64,000 nt of DNA from Sternotherus odoratus (GCA_032164245.1 JAVMKO010000009.1:81317712-81381711), one strand, 5' to 3'; shown: positions 33,891 to 47,330, counted from the stretch's first letter. Translations and numbers: made by a program. The notes: generated by a model not told the origin, from the letters alone.

Positions 33891-36001
33891 TTCAGTAGGA
33901 TTCTATTGAGGAAACTCCTTCCCTTCCACTGGGGCAAACTAGTACTTACTGGAAGACGACATGCCATTTGGAACATCTGCCAGTTGAGATATTGGGTTTG
34001 CATAAGGGAAAGAGAAAGGGAAAGAAAGAGAGAGAGATGGTAAGTTGCCTCAACTGGGAACAGTACGAGATACTTTATCAAAATTCTAACCACTTAACCA
34101 TTCTGTTTTCCATGAGCTAGACCCTGTGCCCAGGAAATTCCACAATCAGGAGCCTGTGGGGCTCAGTTTGCCTCCGCAATCACACCCTGAAGAGGAGAGC
34201 GCCCTGCAGAAGCGATTGTAGAAGGCCCTAGACCTGGGAGTGGAAGCCAACCGTGGCATGTGGCAACTGGATCCATGGCTTGAAATTACGGGAGCTGTAA
34301 TGCAGACACTTGCAGTTTAAGCTGTCCAAGGTCACAGGCGTCCAATTCACTCATACAAAGTTGGTTACAAAAGTCAGCAAAAGTTGAGACAAAACTTAAA
34401 CAACCCGGTTTGTATCAAAGACCTGTGCTCGGGGCTCTGCAGAGTTTCAGGTCAAGTCACAGATGGCTATGCTATGAGCTGAAAGTGTCTAAAAACGGGA
34501 GAAAATGTTTATAGCTGAAATTACTTAACTGTGTTTTGATTGGTTAACGTTAATGTGACAAGTTTGCCTCCCCGTTCTCAGGCACCATTTGCCTGGGGTA
34601 GTCACTAAATGAGAGTGGTGGGGTGCAGGTGTTCTGGAAGGAGTGAGCTTTACTATCCTAGCTGTCACCCCCACTGTCTGCTGGGAAACCCAGGATCCAC
34701 CATGACACCAATGGATCTTCATGGCCCCGATCCTGAAGGGGTGTCTTGACCAGACTGGAGAGAGTGAAACAATAACCTCACCCCCAAGCCCAAAAGCTTA
34801 CACCACAATGAAACAGCCCCTTACCCTGAGCCCCACAAACCCCAGTCAGCTGGCTCAGGCCAGCTGCAGGCATGTAACGGCATTGTGGGCATTCCCCAAG
34901 TGAACTACTACTAGAAACATTCACTATATTTACAGGCTGGCTCTTGCTCTGTAACAATATTTCCGACAGGAGGGGTGTAATATTGCTACCATTTTTATGG
35001 AGCAAATGTTTCTGCTAATACAATGCAGAGTTGAAATTTAACCCCTCACCTGCACTAACAAACCATAAAACTTTTCTTAGGCATTCTTAGATATTTACAG
35101 TTCATTCTATATTTAACGTCTTTCCCCAAGCAAGCCTTGGACGGCCACATAAATCAATACAGTTTTTAGTGACTATTTCTGAAGAGAAAGTCAAATGAAT
35201 CCAAATGAAGTAATAATATCTCATTACAAAATGTTCTAGATTGACAAATACGTAAAAGCAAATTCTTTCCAAAATGCAGCATGGAATAGGTCATAGATAA
35301 ATACCGTAACGCCAAAAAAAAAAAAAAAAACACCGTTAAAAAAATCTGTATTTGTCTGTTTTTTAAGATCACCTGATTATTTCTGGTTTTCTACATCCAG
35401 TATAAATTTTCCAGTATTAAATCTCAAAATCCATTTCCCCCCCTTATTTAAATTAAATCTTCAAATGGTAGCCTAGAAGGAAAATTCTCTTACACTGTCC
35501 ATCGATAGTGTACTAACTAACTAATTACTCAAAGAAAGAACTGTGTAGTAAGAGCACTGAACCTAGCGGTTCAGAATTCAGAGTAGGCACCATGCAATCC
35601 AGATATGAATAGTTACACTCAAGCTTGCTAGCCAACGGGGCCTCTTAAGGTTGGCTTTTTTATACTAGCTCAGGTTTGTTCTACAAGCTCTAAGGCAGAG
35701 ATCTGCAAGCCAAACTCTGCACTGCCTACCCCATCTTTTTTTCATCCACTTCAGGAGTTTTATACAGGTCAATATTGCCTATCCAGAAGTCAGAGACACA
35801 ACTACACAGGCAAATCATTATTGAACTACTGTATTGGCCAAACCTTGATCACACTGTAATCACTAGCAAAACACCCACCGATTTCCACAGGGTCAGGATC
35901 TGGCCCTAAGTTATTAAGAGACATATTGTAACCAAACCCATTGGAACCTCAAGACAGAAAACAATAGCACTGTTCCCACTGTCATTATTCAGTCCTAGTA
36001 T
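33891..36001. other. Unassigned DNA
   Basis: No supported gene. A 17-A run lies at about 35314-35330. Open frames at 34525-35372 are featureless. Confidence 0.4.
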
Positions 36002-36138
36002 CCCTGACTATAAAGAGGACATGGAGTCTGTCACTAATGGCCATTAGTGGTGGCATGGTTCGGAGAGTAGGAGTTTGCTACCTCTTCTTTTGGCCCCTCA
36101 TCGGTCTTACTCACATTATGAACACTCTATAGTCAGGG
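36002..36138. repeat. Small element with inverted ends
   Basis: CCCTGACTATA at 36002-36012 and its exact complement TATAGTCAGGG at 36128-36138 bound 137 bp. No clear target duplication, so transposon origin is uncertain. Confidence 0.4.
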
Positions 36139-39100
36139 CTTGAATTTGGTTGAGGCCAGCATTAGACATAATCTGTTTGATTAATATGCACTAGAACATG
36201 GTTTCTATTTAACAAGGTAGCATAATCTACCACAGCAGGTTAGAATCCTTGGCAGAGTCAACTTTAAACAATTAAAGCAGGATTGATACCATTGGTTGTA
36301 AAGCTTGTGCACACAGGACTAAGAGAGGAGTGGCAAACTCTGGATATTAATAATCATTTAGATAGCAACATTAAATGGACACAGCAGCATAAGGAGGCAA
36401 AACAGTGCCAGGCAGAGAACAGGGTTGATACAATTCAAAGCCATGAGTTGATGCAATGCAGAGCAAACACAGAGTGGAGTTTGGCCACTACAGCTTGGAT
36501 AGCGCAAAAGGAAGAAGCATCTCCTATCATTTGCTTTAATCCTCTCATCCTCCCTTTTGTCCTTTCCCCCTCCTCATCTTTGCCTGGCCTTGCCAATTGT
36601 TTGTCTCCTGCTGTTAATGAGACACTTCAAAAAGAAGAAGAGGTGGAGGGAGGTGGGCAGAGCCTGCTTGGAAAGGACAACCATGGCATCTCCTGATGCT
36701 CTTCTTACCTTTCTCCTACTCCACGTGGAATGGTTGTGGGACCACAGGCCTGGATTTCTGCCTGCTTTCATTCCAGTGCTGCTTCTTCCTTTTCCCTTCA
36801 AATTCCTTAGACGTGGACCCAGACAGCAGCTGCACATTCAACAAAACACCACTGGGTTCCCCTGCCCTTTCCAGGCTCCAGACCTAAGTGCGTCCCCAGC
36901 TGCCTCTCACTGCAAGAGAAATGGCGACGCCCAAAAAACTTCCTCCTTTTCCCAGCTGCCTCGACTTGCTCCTCTGGTCTCTTTTCCTGGAGAATTCGCT
37001 CAGGAAGTGCCCTCCCATCTAGCACTCTCATTCCCAAGCACACTCAGGCTTAGTTTGGAGGGCTCTTCCCCCCCACCTTCTAAAAATGTCTTTATTTTAT
37101 ACAGAGCCAAGAAGCCTGCTGCTCTCTGCACACTCACTGACTAACTCAGCGCAGTAGCATTTCACACAGGAGCAATAAGGCCAGAAAGGGCAAGGCAGTG
37201 AAGACTCAGGCCCTGGCTGCTTTCTTGTGTGAAGCTTAACCTGCTAGCCACTTGGCCACACCCACCCCTCTGTCCTTAGGAGCTGACCTGGCTGCCTGCC
37301 CAACAGAGGCCCCATGCTGCAGGGTGGTCACACACTGGCAGACCAGGGGGAACATGCAGGGTTTCTGCACACCTCCACTGGCACCTTTCTGGGCTATTTT
37401 CTTGTAAAACAGGGTGTAAGAGTAAACAGCATCCTATCTGGTTAAGGGCCAAAGATACACAGGGCAATCATCAACTGAACTCCGGCGGTAAATTATGGGC
37501 AGCCTCGTTCAGCTCAAAGCAAAGGTCTGAACTGTGGATTATTAAGCACCTCCCTCCCGCTCCCAGTTCTAACCCTCTGCCTAGAGAGACTTTCTCACTC
37601 CCAGACTGACTCTCAGCTCCCCTCTTAACAGGCTGCTGAAGGGGATGAATTGATTCCCCCACAGCTGGCCCGGCCCAGCCATCCTGCAAGTCCTTCTGCT
37701 CAGAGCAGGCATTTGTGGTTCTGCCTCTGACCAGAGGGAGGGGATTAATTAACCCCTTCCCTGCTAATCACTGGATAGCTCTGTCTATTTTATCAGGATC
37801 GCTGATATTCGGGTCTTCCTTCCAGACCCAGACCCTCTTTCTCTCTCTCTCTGGGTGGGAAAGAAGTCCCAATCACATTGACACTCTGGCCCATAAATAC
37901 CCTTGTTTATATGCCTAATTACAAATCTGAGCTTCTAAATGTAAGATCAGGGTATCTGATTAAGTGGCATGACTATTGAGGTCTCCCCACATCAGCAGAT
38001 GTTACTGTTAACTAGAGCCATCTACACCACTTCTTGTTTCGGGGCATAGAACATAAAGGAAGATTCATCCCTGATGTAATTCCACTCAGTGATATTTATT
38101 CCAGCTGAATCCCACTTCAGTGGAATTACACAGTGAATGGATCTGGCCCATAAATTTGTTTCCCACAAAGTACAGGTGAGGCCTTCAACATCTGGGTATT
38201 TCTTAAGGAAGTGATTTCCTGAGAACAGTGATTTGACTAGACTGAACATGTCTCTTTAGTGGTCTGGGTAGTAAAGAAGATACCCAGTATTCAGTGCTCA
38301 ATTTCTGTCCCAGAAGAAGGCTTGTGAAATGAACTCTGAACCATACAACTTCCTCTGCGTCACTAGCTAACCCCACTGCTGTGTTTTTACTCATCCATAT
38401 TCGGTTCAGCAAGAAAAGTAGATTTATTAATATAAAGAACTAGTCATAAAATTTACCTCTCTACTATTCTCTTTTATTGCTGAAACCTACTGTTTTGTAC
38501 TCTAGTTTTATGTGTCGTCTAATAAAAAACATGTGCAATTCCCCTATTTTTAAAACAGTTGAGCATCAGTGTGGTTTGAATTAATGCTTTTGAAAATAGA
38601 GTCTCCCCACCATGCTATCTGAAAATGGAATCTGCCCACAGTTGAACTTCAATTCTTGAGATGCAGTATAATGGCATTGTATGATATAAAGAAATCTGTG
38701 CGCTCAGACGGGTTTTACCTTGTTCTCAGAAAACAATAAAAAGGAACAAACTTCTGAAAAGGCACAGTCAATGGCATTAAAGGGATCAATTCAATGCAGT
38801 CAGACAACGCTGAGAAAGACTTTAATCTACCACTGCAAGTAGAAGCATAACTTACCAAGTATAAAACATACTACCTGACTTGCTTGACTACAGTAAGTAT
38901 ATCAGCAAACATAGGTCTTGCCAGACAGAGAAGGGTAAAGGCCTTTCATACTACATACAGGTAAGAGCAATATTACCGTTGCATGCAAGTACTAATGTAT
39001 TGGAAATGTGTTATCACAGTACTGAAAAATAGCATATGCCAATCTGTGTATTCTTGATCTATAATGAAGTCTGCATTTGTAGCAAGATAATGATACAAAC

Positions 39101-40349
39101 TTGCATTACCATTTAGGAGAGTGTAATTATTTACAGTGGGTTGACACTGACAGTAGAGAGAGATAAACAATAGAGAAATCATATTTTTAGGGATGCCATC
39201 ATAGCATCAGATTCCAAGAGCAGGATGTTAGCAGCCTGCAAATAATGCAAAGGAGCTGAAGGTAAATGAAGTTGTAAAGAGTCAGACGTGATACCAGCAT
39301 TACTTATATTCTAAAGAAGGGCACTCGTATCAAATGGCTGGTATTTTTAACAGTTTGGATTGTCAAGTTCTCTACAATATTTTGGTTTATTTTGGGAAGT
39401 GGAAATTAAGGCTGGCCAGAAAACAAGAATACTGTTTTGGAAAAAAGCTTCGCGGCGTTGATCTTTGTTTTCATTCTTTGTCTGCATCAGGGTGTGTACA
39501 GGCCTCATGACTGAAGTTACTAAATTTATAACCACGGAAGCTCATGGGTGTTGAGTCTGGGTAGGGACTGCAGGATCCGCTAAGGTACAGATTGCACTGC
39601 CTAGGGTGTTCTGGACTCCAATGAGTCAAGGTTTGCTTGCAGTTGGTGGCATGACCCGACCCTTTGGCATGCCTCAGAATGATGGGGCTTTTCGGGTTCC
39701 ATACACAAACAACAACATTTGTTAGCACTTGCCCTGGGGGAGAGGGGGGGGTATTGTCTTGCTCCTCTGGATATCATGCTATTGAACGCCATCAAAATAT
39801 AAGGGGAATGCTTTATTCCCATTCTCAGATTTAGCACAGCAGAACCATCTCGTAGTGCTTATAAACTCAGAACGAGGCACTGTCCTTCCTCTCGCTTTCA
39901 TGTGTGTGATGTTAGGCACCTGGGAAGAGCTATATGGTCATGGCCTCCAATTAGCACACAATACAGTGTCAACTAACAATAACCAAAATACAATGTCAGG
40001 GAAATTGCTTCCCCAAAATTTCAAAGGGGTTAAAGCGTGGTCTAACAAGCATTTAAAACAGAAACACTTCTGAAAAATAAATTACCCCTTCTGATGGTCC
40101 TCAAAAGGAATGGCCAGCTTAATGCAGAGATAATCTTTTGAAGGATAAGATTTTTCCACATTGCCTTTAATACTCTCTCTGCTGAAAAACATACATTACA
40201 TACATTCACTATTATTGGCAACATTGGAAAGTATAAAACATGAATGACTGTTAATAATAATAATATTAACAGCAATGCTTTTTACTGGAGAGTAGCATTT
40301 AGCTAAGGATCTCAAGGACTTTTGCAATCGTTAATTAATTAAGCCTCCC
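36139..40349. other. Unassigned DNA including a C/T-rich block
   Basis: No supported gene. A pyrimidine-rich stretch at 36530-36600 starts a 195-codon frame (36557-37144) with no family resemblance and no splice context; judged chance. 38075-38150 carries CACTTCAGTGGAATTACAC and GATCTGGCCC words of the dispersed palindromic repeat. Confidence 0.35.
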
Positions 40350-40760
40350 TACAGCTCTGGTATCATTGGCATTGTACAGAGGAATAAACTGAGACATAAA
40401 GACTCCCAGTTCAGCAGGCCACCCATATTCAGGGAAGCATTTAAGCACAGAATCCGGAGCCTCTGATTAACGTTAAGCACTTGCATAAATGCTTTGCTGA
40501 ACAGGGATCGACTACAGCATGTGCTTAAGCACTTTGCTGAATTGGGGCCAAGACAATCCAGGCCTTGTCTATACTGAGATAATCTGCATTTGGTATAATC
40601 ACATCGCATTGTAAATGACTAAATTAAGCAATGCCAGTAAAACCCGTTTTTTTGCGGTGGTGCAATCCCTGCCCAAAATCATTCAGTGGCAGAGTCAGGA
40701 ATGGAGTCCAGAGTCTCGCTTTCCCATTGTTCTCTAGCCACTAGGCCACAGTACCCCTCT
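40350..40760 (-). repeat. MIR-like SINE pieces
   Basis: CATTGTACAGAGGAATAAAC with TGAGACATAAAG, and 40680-40755 with CAGTGGCAGAGTCAGGAATG, GAGTCCAGAGTCTCG and CTCTAGCCACTAGGCCAC, MIR words in reverse order, separated by about 250 bp of other DNA. Confidence 0.55.
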
Positions 40761-41503
40761 CACTGCCCTAAACTGACTGATGGAATTAAAATTGTGGAGT
40801 GAACTCAGTTGCTTTTGATCTCTATTCAAGGTGCCATCAAGGGCTCTTAATAGGTGGCATCTTAGCAAATGCTTTCGCAACTGAAACCTTCTCTATAAAA
40901 ACCCTACCGATTCTCACACTTGTCTGAAAGAATAGCGGCACAAGCTGGCTTCAAATGCCAGCTGACAGATGGGAAGACAAATGGACTATAGGATTCCTGA
41001 TCTAAAAAGTCAGCCCCATGGTCAGGCTAAAGAAACATACATCTCTATTTTGATGTTGACCTCAAAGGGAAGAGGGATGAGTCAACAAAAAGGGCAAAGG
41101 GCAGAAAACATCACAAGTCGGAGGCCAACGCCGCTTTGAACTTGAGGACAAATATACTAATGATATGAAGTTGACAGAAAGGCTTCTTGACACTCCGTGT
41201 CTACAAAGCTGGCAGCGTCTGACCCAAATGGCTCCTCAATTCATTCCCAGTAATGAGCAGAGTTAGGAAGAGTAAAGCTGACGGAATCCTCCATGGCACT
41301 GAAGACATTAGTCGTTTCTTCCAGCTTCAGTTATTTCAATAGCCGAGACGTGGGCGAATGCAAGACCAGAGCAGTCCATGAGAGCGTGGCATGAGGGCTC
41401 TCTAGCAATGTCTGTGTAAGTAATGTTGAGGGTCATAACAGGATAGTATCCCTCCCCAACAAGGGGCTTCCCCACACATGGAGAGATCAGGGTCCCTCAC
41501 AGA
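40761..41503. other. Unassigned DNA
   Basis: No supported feature. Confidence 0.4.
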
Positions 41504-41626
41504 TAGGGTGACCAGATACCCTGATTTTATAAGGACAGTCCCAATTTTTGGATCTTTTCCTTATATAGGATCCTATTACCCCCCAATCCAGTCTTGATTT
41601 TTTACATTTGCTGTCTGGTCACCCTA
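41504..41626. mobile_element. MITE with TAGGGTGACCAGA terminal inverted repeats
   Basis: Ends TAGGGTGACCAGA (41504-41516) and TCTGGTCACCCTA (41614-41626) are exact inverted repeats with TA at both edges. Interior has TTTTATAAGGACAGTCCC and CCTATTACCCCCC. 123 bp, non-coding, TA-target (mariner-like) type. Confidence 0.85.
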
Positions 41627-41959
41627 CGTCGCAGATCACTTTTACATTTGTTTCTAGGTTGGTTTTATATGGGAAAATATATCACGCCAACACTATTAAT
41701 TTGTCTTTGCATAGAGTATTTTGTATAAAACTCCCCTGAGGCCTCTTAACTCTAGCCTTTTCCACCTCTGCAAAAATGCCAGTGATAAAGGTTAGTAATT
41801 CAATTGAATTTAAACTGCTCCTGCAGATAGCTAAAGAACAAAGGATGGCTAGCTTATTGTTATTTCAGGGGTGGGGAGAAGCGAGGACTTTACTTCACTG
41901 TTGTCCTTCACACTGCTTTGTTATCACAAGTGTGGCCTGATAGAACTGCTTTAATGCAG

Positions 41960-43460
41960 CCTGTTCCAAGAGATGAAACTGAATCTCTATGTAGTTTCAG
42001 CACTCAACAGGATAGCCAGGCAGTTTTGTTTCACATCTCTGGGATACTGGACAAGCATAAAAATAATTGCAAACTCAGAAAAGATCAAGGAATGTATCCC
42101 TGCTACAAGAGATGCTGTATTAGAAGGAAAGACAAAAGCTGAAATGCATAATGAATTTTAAAAAGATTTTTTTTCATCAAACGTCATTTGTTTGAAGGAC
42201 TGAATTGTTGGCATCAGATATGGTAGATCAGCTTTTTATCAAAGTGAAACATGATGACTGCTATGTTATGGCAATTGATGAGTCAATTGAAAACACTGAT
42301 GTTGCTCAAATGTGCATCTTCATTTAATATGTCAATGATCAGAAGTTAATGAAAGACCTTCTGTTCTTGTGACTACAGAAGCAAACAAGAGGCCACCACA
42401 TAAAGGAGGTAGCAGGCATTTTGGGGCTGGAATCAAAGAGGTCATAATACCCTTAATAGCAGCTGACGCTCCAGCTATTATACGATTGGCTGTGAACAAG
42501 AATATCTGACATACCTCAAACAACTGAATTCAGATTGGTGAGCATCAGTGCCCTGTGCGTCAAGCAGTTCTCTGAGCGGAATTAAAAGCAAGATATTAAA
42601 ATGGCACTACATTACCCAGAAATGTAGGCATCTGTCTGAGACTGACATCCAGGCCTCATGCTGATTATTCCAGAATTCTCTTGATGGGGTTGCTGTTGAA
42701 GATAATTTGCCGCGCACGCTGATGTTTCTGATGACTTGATCAAAAATAAAGCTATTACTTGGTAGAAATGAAGAATGTTGTTTTCAGAATTAAAATAACA
42801 GATTTTCCCCCATTCTACTTAAATATTTCAAAAGGAAAAAAACAGCCACATCTGGATGTTGGCATATTTGTTTTTGGCATTGGTATAATGGACCTGAACA
42901 GTCTAGGAGAAAGACAGCAAGAACAGAACTTCTTCTAAAAAATGACAAAAAATTCTAGATGTTTGAAATGAATCCATCACTTCACAAGAAGCTTCCATTT
43001 CCTAGCAGGATCTTCATTAAAAATAAAATAAAATAAAATAAAAGAGAGTGAAAGAGAGGCCCAATTTCTACAAGACAATTTGCAGCTAAAGTACAGGATT
43101 GTGCTTTCACTAGAAAGATTTTACAGTCTGTCAGTTGTTAATTCATCTCCGGGCCTTTGGACCATATTCCAAAGATTTTTTTTGGAGAGGCAAATCTTTG
43201 CTGAATATGGTAAATAACCCTCCAGCTGAAACTGATGGACTATATGTGCAGATTTAGCTAGTCAAGAGAAGCTTTTATCATCAATTTTGATAAGGGTTGT
43301 ACTGACATGGCCTAATCTGGAGGCTCTTTTCAGACACAAGGCAAAATACTTTGAGCAATTTCCATTCTCCTCTCCGGTCCCTGGGATGTGCTCTACCGAG
43401 CAAAACTCTGGACTTTGTTCAAAATGGTGATGAGGCTTTTTGACTATGCTAAAGATGGCA
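41960..43460 (+). mobile_element. Decayed hAT (Charlie-like) transposase relic
   Basis: Best segment 42253-42360 translates to CYVMAIDESIENTDVAQMCI, FI, stop, then YVNDQKLMKDLLF, matching the conserved hAT block around the second part of the RNase-H-like catalytic domain (typically ..DEST.I.dtaQL.ifir..). Upstream 42070-42160 (SEKIKECIPATRDAVLEGKT) and about 42890-42930 (IGIMDLNSLGERQQEQ) also look hAT-like. Many stops and shifts; edges are approximate and no inverted ends were found. Confidence 0.55.
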
Positions 43461-44128
43461 GATCTAAAGTCATTCTACATTAAAATGGAACGTGCATTAC
43501 CTCCTGGGAGTAAGCAGTAACTGGCCAAAAACACTTGCCACCTCCATTCGGTCCTGCCTGCCAAGGATTGCCTGAACTACGAGCATCCCACTGGGACCAG
43601 TTACAAATCAAACCCCCGCCCCCTCTTAAACACAGAAAAGCCAGGAGCTTACAGGGCCTGATCTAGTATTGACTGGAGTCAGTGGAAAGGTCCAGAATAC
43701 CTGCCATGGAGAAAGAAGTGACAACTTCCTTGGCTGACGATGAGTTTGGCCTGGTCCTGCAGTCTAGAACTTTATCCAACTCGGCCCTAAAACTGGGCGG
43801 TATGAGTGGAAACCTAAGCTCCTGAGGACCTTATTCAAGCAAATCCCCAGGGAGTTTTTCCTGAGCAAAGCCTGTGCAAACACTGAGTAAGGAGATCAGG
43901 ACTTGGCTCTAGCTACACACCTTCAAGGACGTCCACAGCCTACATCCTTCTCACCTTTTGTCTCTGGTCTCCTTTTACTGCCCCAGCCTGCTTTGCCTCC
44001 CATGTATCTGCTATGTTCCTTTCCCAGAGATGCTTGTGCCCTTTTTTAATTACCCCTCTATATCTTGATCTGCCTTGCTTACCCCACCGGCTGCACTCTC
44101 CAAGTTCCCTTCCCAACAGTCACTTCTT
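43461..44128. other. Unassigned DNA
   Basis: No supported feature. Confidence 0.35.
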
Positions 44129-44432
44129 CAACCTGTGGAACTCCTTGCCAGAGGATGTTATGAAGGCCAAGACTACACCAGGATTCAAAAAGAACTAGAT
44201 AAGTTCATGGGAGATATGTCCATCAATGGCTATAAGCAAGGATGGGTAGGGATGGTGTCCCTAGCCTCCTTGCCAGAAGCTGGGAATGAGTGACAGGGGA
44301 TGGATCACTTGATGGTTACCTGTTCTGTTCATTCCCTCGGTAGCACCTGGCATTGGTCACTGATGGAAGACAGGATACTGGGCTAGCTGGACCTTTGGCC
44401 TGACCCAGCTTGGCCGCTCTTGTGTTCTTACA
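44129..44432 (+). mobile_element. CR1 LINE 3' end
   Basis: CCAGAGGATGTTATGAAGGC, GGGGATGGATCACTTGATGG, ACAGGATACTGGGCTAGCTG, GACCTTTGGCCTGACCCAG and a TTGTGTTCTTA end. Same family as 10335-10625. Confidence 0.85.
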
Positions 44433-44872
44433 TTGAAGCTTTTAATCTACAGTTCCCCGAGCAAAAGCACCAAACAGAAACACAGGGCCCCATTCTCAAT
44501 TGTCCTGCCCCTTCTGCAATCTCTCAGCCGCATGCCGAACATCACCCTTGCCTTAAAAACTGCCTCCTTTGCTACCACCGCTGATGGTAGCAACAGTGGG
44601 AGAAATATGAGAGTATAAAGGGCATACCAGGAATGTGGACTCACAGTCAGATTCTTAAATATGTGATTAATGCAAAATAAGAGTTTCCTGATGCATAAGA
44701 AAATGTTGTGTGGTTCTCTTCTTTTTATACTATGAGCAGCACAGTAAAGTAGAATGGTATTTTGATGCATTTGTAACAAAATGCATTGTAGCAAAAGAAA
44801 CCGCCTAACACTAAAGCCCTGATCTGGCAGTCAAATGCCTTCACAAAACCCTGTTAAAATCAGTGGTGTACA

Positions 44873-45718
44873 CAGGGCCTGACCCGGCCCACCCAACCTA
44901 ATCTCCTCCCCCAGCTTAACCTCCTCCCCTCCCCACCCATCCCTGCCTGGCCCACCCTGCTGTTGGGGGTGATCTTCCTTTACCCCCGCCCAGCCTCCCC
45001 CCATCTAACCACCTTCCCTCCCCCATCCTTGCCTGGCCCGGCCCATCCCACCCAACCTAACCTCCTCCCCCCTCCCACTCCCAACCCAGCCTCCTGCTCC
45101 CCATGCCTGACCCACCCAGCCCAGCCTCCCCCCCACCAAACCTCCTTCCCTCCCACAAACCTCCTTCCCTCCCGCACCCACGCCTCACCCACCCAGATTC
45201 CAGCCTAGTCTCCTGCCCCCCTCCCCGCCCGCCCAGCCTGGCCTCCCCACCCCACTGCCCCCTTGCCTGCCCCCCAGCCCCGCCGATGAATGAACCTCCC
45301 GAGGCAGGGGTGAACTCACCGCAGAGCCCACCCGCCTGCCCAAAGGCCCCCCCGGAGCCACCGCCCCCCCGAGTGGGGCCGGGCCCCCTGCCCCCTTACC
45401 TTGGCGAGGCCAGCTCCCCTTGACCCCTTTTTGGCGCCTCCGCTCCGCTCCACCACCGTCAGCGCGCTCACCACCAGGGTGGCCAGGCGCGCTTCCCCAG
45501 GCCCCCGCTGTGGTCGGAGTCTGCCGTCAGCCTCAGCCGTGCGGTGCGTGCGGGCGCTTGCCGCGCTACAGCGCAGCACTGGGGTGGCCGGCGGTGCCCG
45601 GGATTGCACGCATGCGCCGCGCCTCTGCAGAGGTCCGAGCATCCGCACTACATCGGGGGCCCCCCTTAAGTCCGGGGCCCGGTACAGTTGCCCCCTTATC
45701 CCCCCGTCGCCGGCCCTG
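44873..45718. mobile_element. Non-autonomous hAT-like element, GC-rich, with 8-bp TSD
   Basis: Begins CAGGGCCTGACCCGGCCC and ends CGTCGCCGGCCCTG; the CAGGG.../...CCCTG ends are hAT-like. Flanks 44865-44872 and 45719-45726 are both GGTGTACA, a perfect 8-bp target-site duplication. The left 550 bp is a degenerate C-rich tandem array (CCCACCCAACCTAACCTCC-like units); the right third is CpG-rich. Overlapping long open frames on both strands come from composition. No transposase. Confidence 0.85.
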
Positions 45719-45799
45719 GGTGTACAAAAGGGTTCCCCTGTTGTCATCCTCATGCAGAGGATCAGTATCTGATCATATACATTCCCATTTAAAGGCAGG

Positions 45800-46010
45800 A
45801 TCTCGAATCCATTGAAGTTAATGGGAGTCTTTCTCTTGACTTCATCGGGCTACAGCTCAAGCGCTAAGTTCCGCATCCTGCTTCTTGTAAACTGTTCTCA
45901 TATAGACTATAAACTCTTCATTGCAAGGACCTGACTTTTGTGTTTCCCATGAAGCACGTAGGCACACCTGTGGACACTTTAAAAGAACACATTCGTACAT
46001 AATTAATAAT
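45800..46010. repeat. SINE/dispersed-repeat remnants
   Basis: CCATTGAAGTTAATGGGAGT (45809-45828) belongs to the short palindromic repeat; 45890-45990 (CTATAAACTCTTCATTGC, AAGGACCTGACTTTTGTG) resembles the SINE tail. Confidence 0.45.
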
Positions 46011-47330
46011 AGTACCATCTTGACTTCTGGGGGAATTTTGTCCAAAAGGGAATAACAGGATGGCACCCCAAACATGAAGTCATCTTACATTTTCAAATAC
46101 CGTGCTTCAATTTTAGTATCATTTGACAACAAAGTTGCTGACCGATACAGAAAGGTCCCGCTTTCACTCCAAGAACACTTCAGTTTAGAAGACAATAGAG
46201 AGACACTTGTGCATTTTAATACGTTTTCATATTACACATCAGTCATTTTTTGTGGTGTAGCGGTATGGTGCCCACAGCTATTAATGTTTTCAGGAATTGA
46301 AAATGTTCATTGAAAGATAATGGAAACCAGACATTTAGTAACATTTTCATTTTGCATGTTTAAATATTCATAACGATGTTCATAAAAACATGTTTGCTCT
46401 CCTAGTGGTCTAGCGATTGTGTTTATGAAATGCAGTATTTCTTGAATGTCCCTTCTTTGCATCCATTTTTTTCCCCAGAATGCTATTTCATCAGACTTTG
46501 GCACTGACAATTAGTTTTTATGTAAAGGAATGGCCAAGATTAAGAGCAGGACATGTAAAGGTAAGAAAACATTGTCAGCCCCAATAAATGTTTCACTGAT
46601 GCGTCTGTGATTCTCAACTTTGTCCAGGACATTTGTGATGGCTTAATTCTTGCACAATGGCAATACATTGTCAACCTGGAGGTATATATTTATTACTCTG
46701 CTATAAAATAATAAAACCTAGAAATATGATACCAATAACAAAGTCAAGTGCTGATAAGCTTTCAATAAAACTCTTTACTAAATATATTTTCTTTTAACTT
46801 TAAATAAATTAACACAGTAAGATCAGAGACACTTTAGTATTACAGTTGTTCTTGTTCCCTAACAGTGTTTTAAAAAGTGAATCAAGTAGCCTTAGTCTGA
46901 AATTGGGACTATAATAGATGCAGACTTTATTGCAATGTCACCCTGATTAAAGACAACATCACATGGAATTTACAGTAGAGTACGGTATGTTTAATAAATT
47001 AAAACTGCATAGAAATTAGGATATTCATAGTAACTGGTGTTTGCAGAAGTCATCTCAACAGCTTGGGCCCACTGAAATAAATGGAAAGGTTTCCACTGAC
47101 TCAAATAGATGCTGAATCAAGACCTTCATCCTCATTTGTTTGGCTCGTGTTCATGGTGCCCAGCTTGAAACACTGAATGTCACAGGGCTAACCCTTGGTC
47201 TCACTGATGTCATTGAGAGTTCCCTGCATAGACCACTTGGAAGACTAGGAGTAAACGTGAAGGTGGGGGAGGAGGAAACAGGGAGGAACAGATGACACAT
47301 TGTGACTTATTTTATTTTGCAACATGTTGA
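46011..47330. other. Unassigned AT-rich DNA, possibly with conserved elements
   Basis: Unique AT-rich wording at 46560-46900 may be conserved noncoding DNA. No coding evidence. Confidence 0.35.

Noticed and set aside
36557..37144. 195-codon frame, the longest outside GC-rich DNA
   Set aside because: No domain, starts in a C/T-rich tract, no splice or promoter context. Could be revisited with comparative data.
44963..45815. Pro-rich frames of 81-145 codons
   Set aside because: Lie inside the non-autonomous hAT-like element and derive from its C-rich array.
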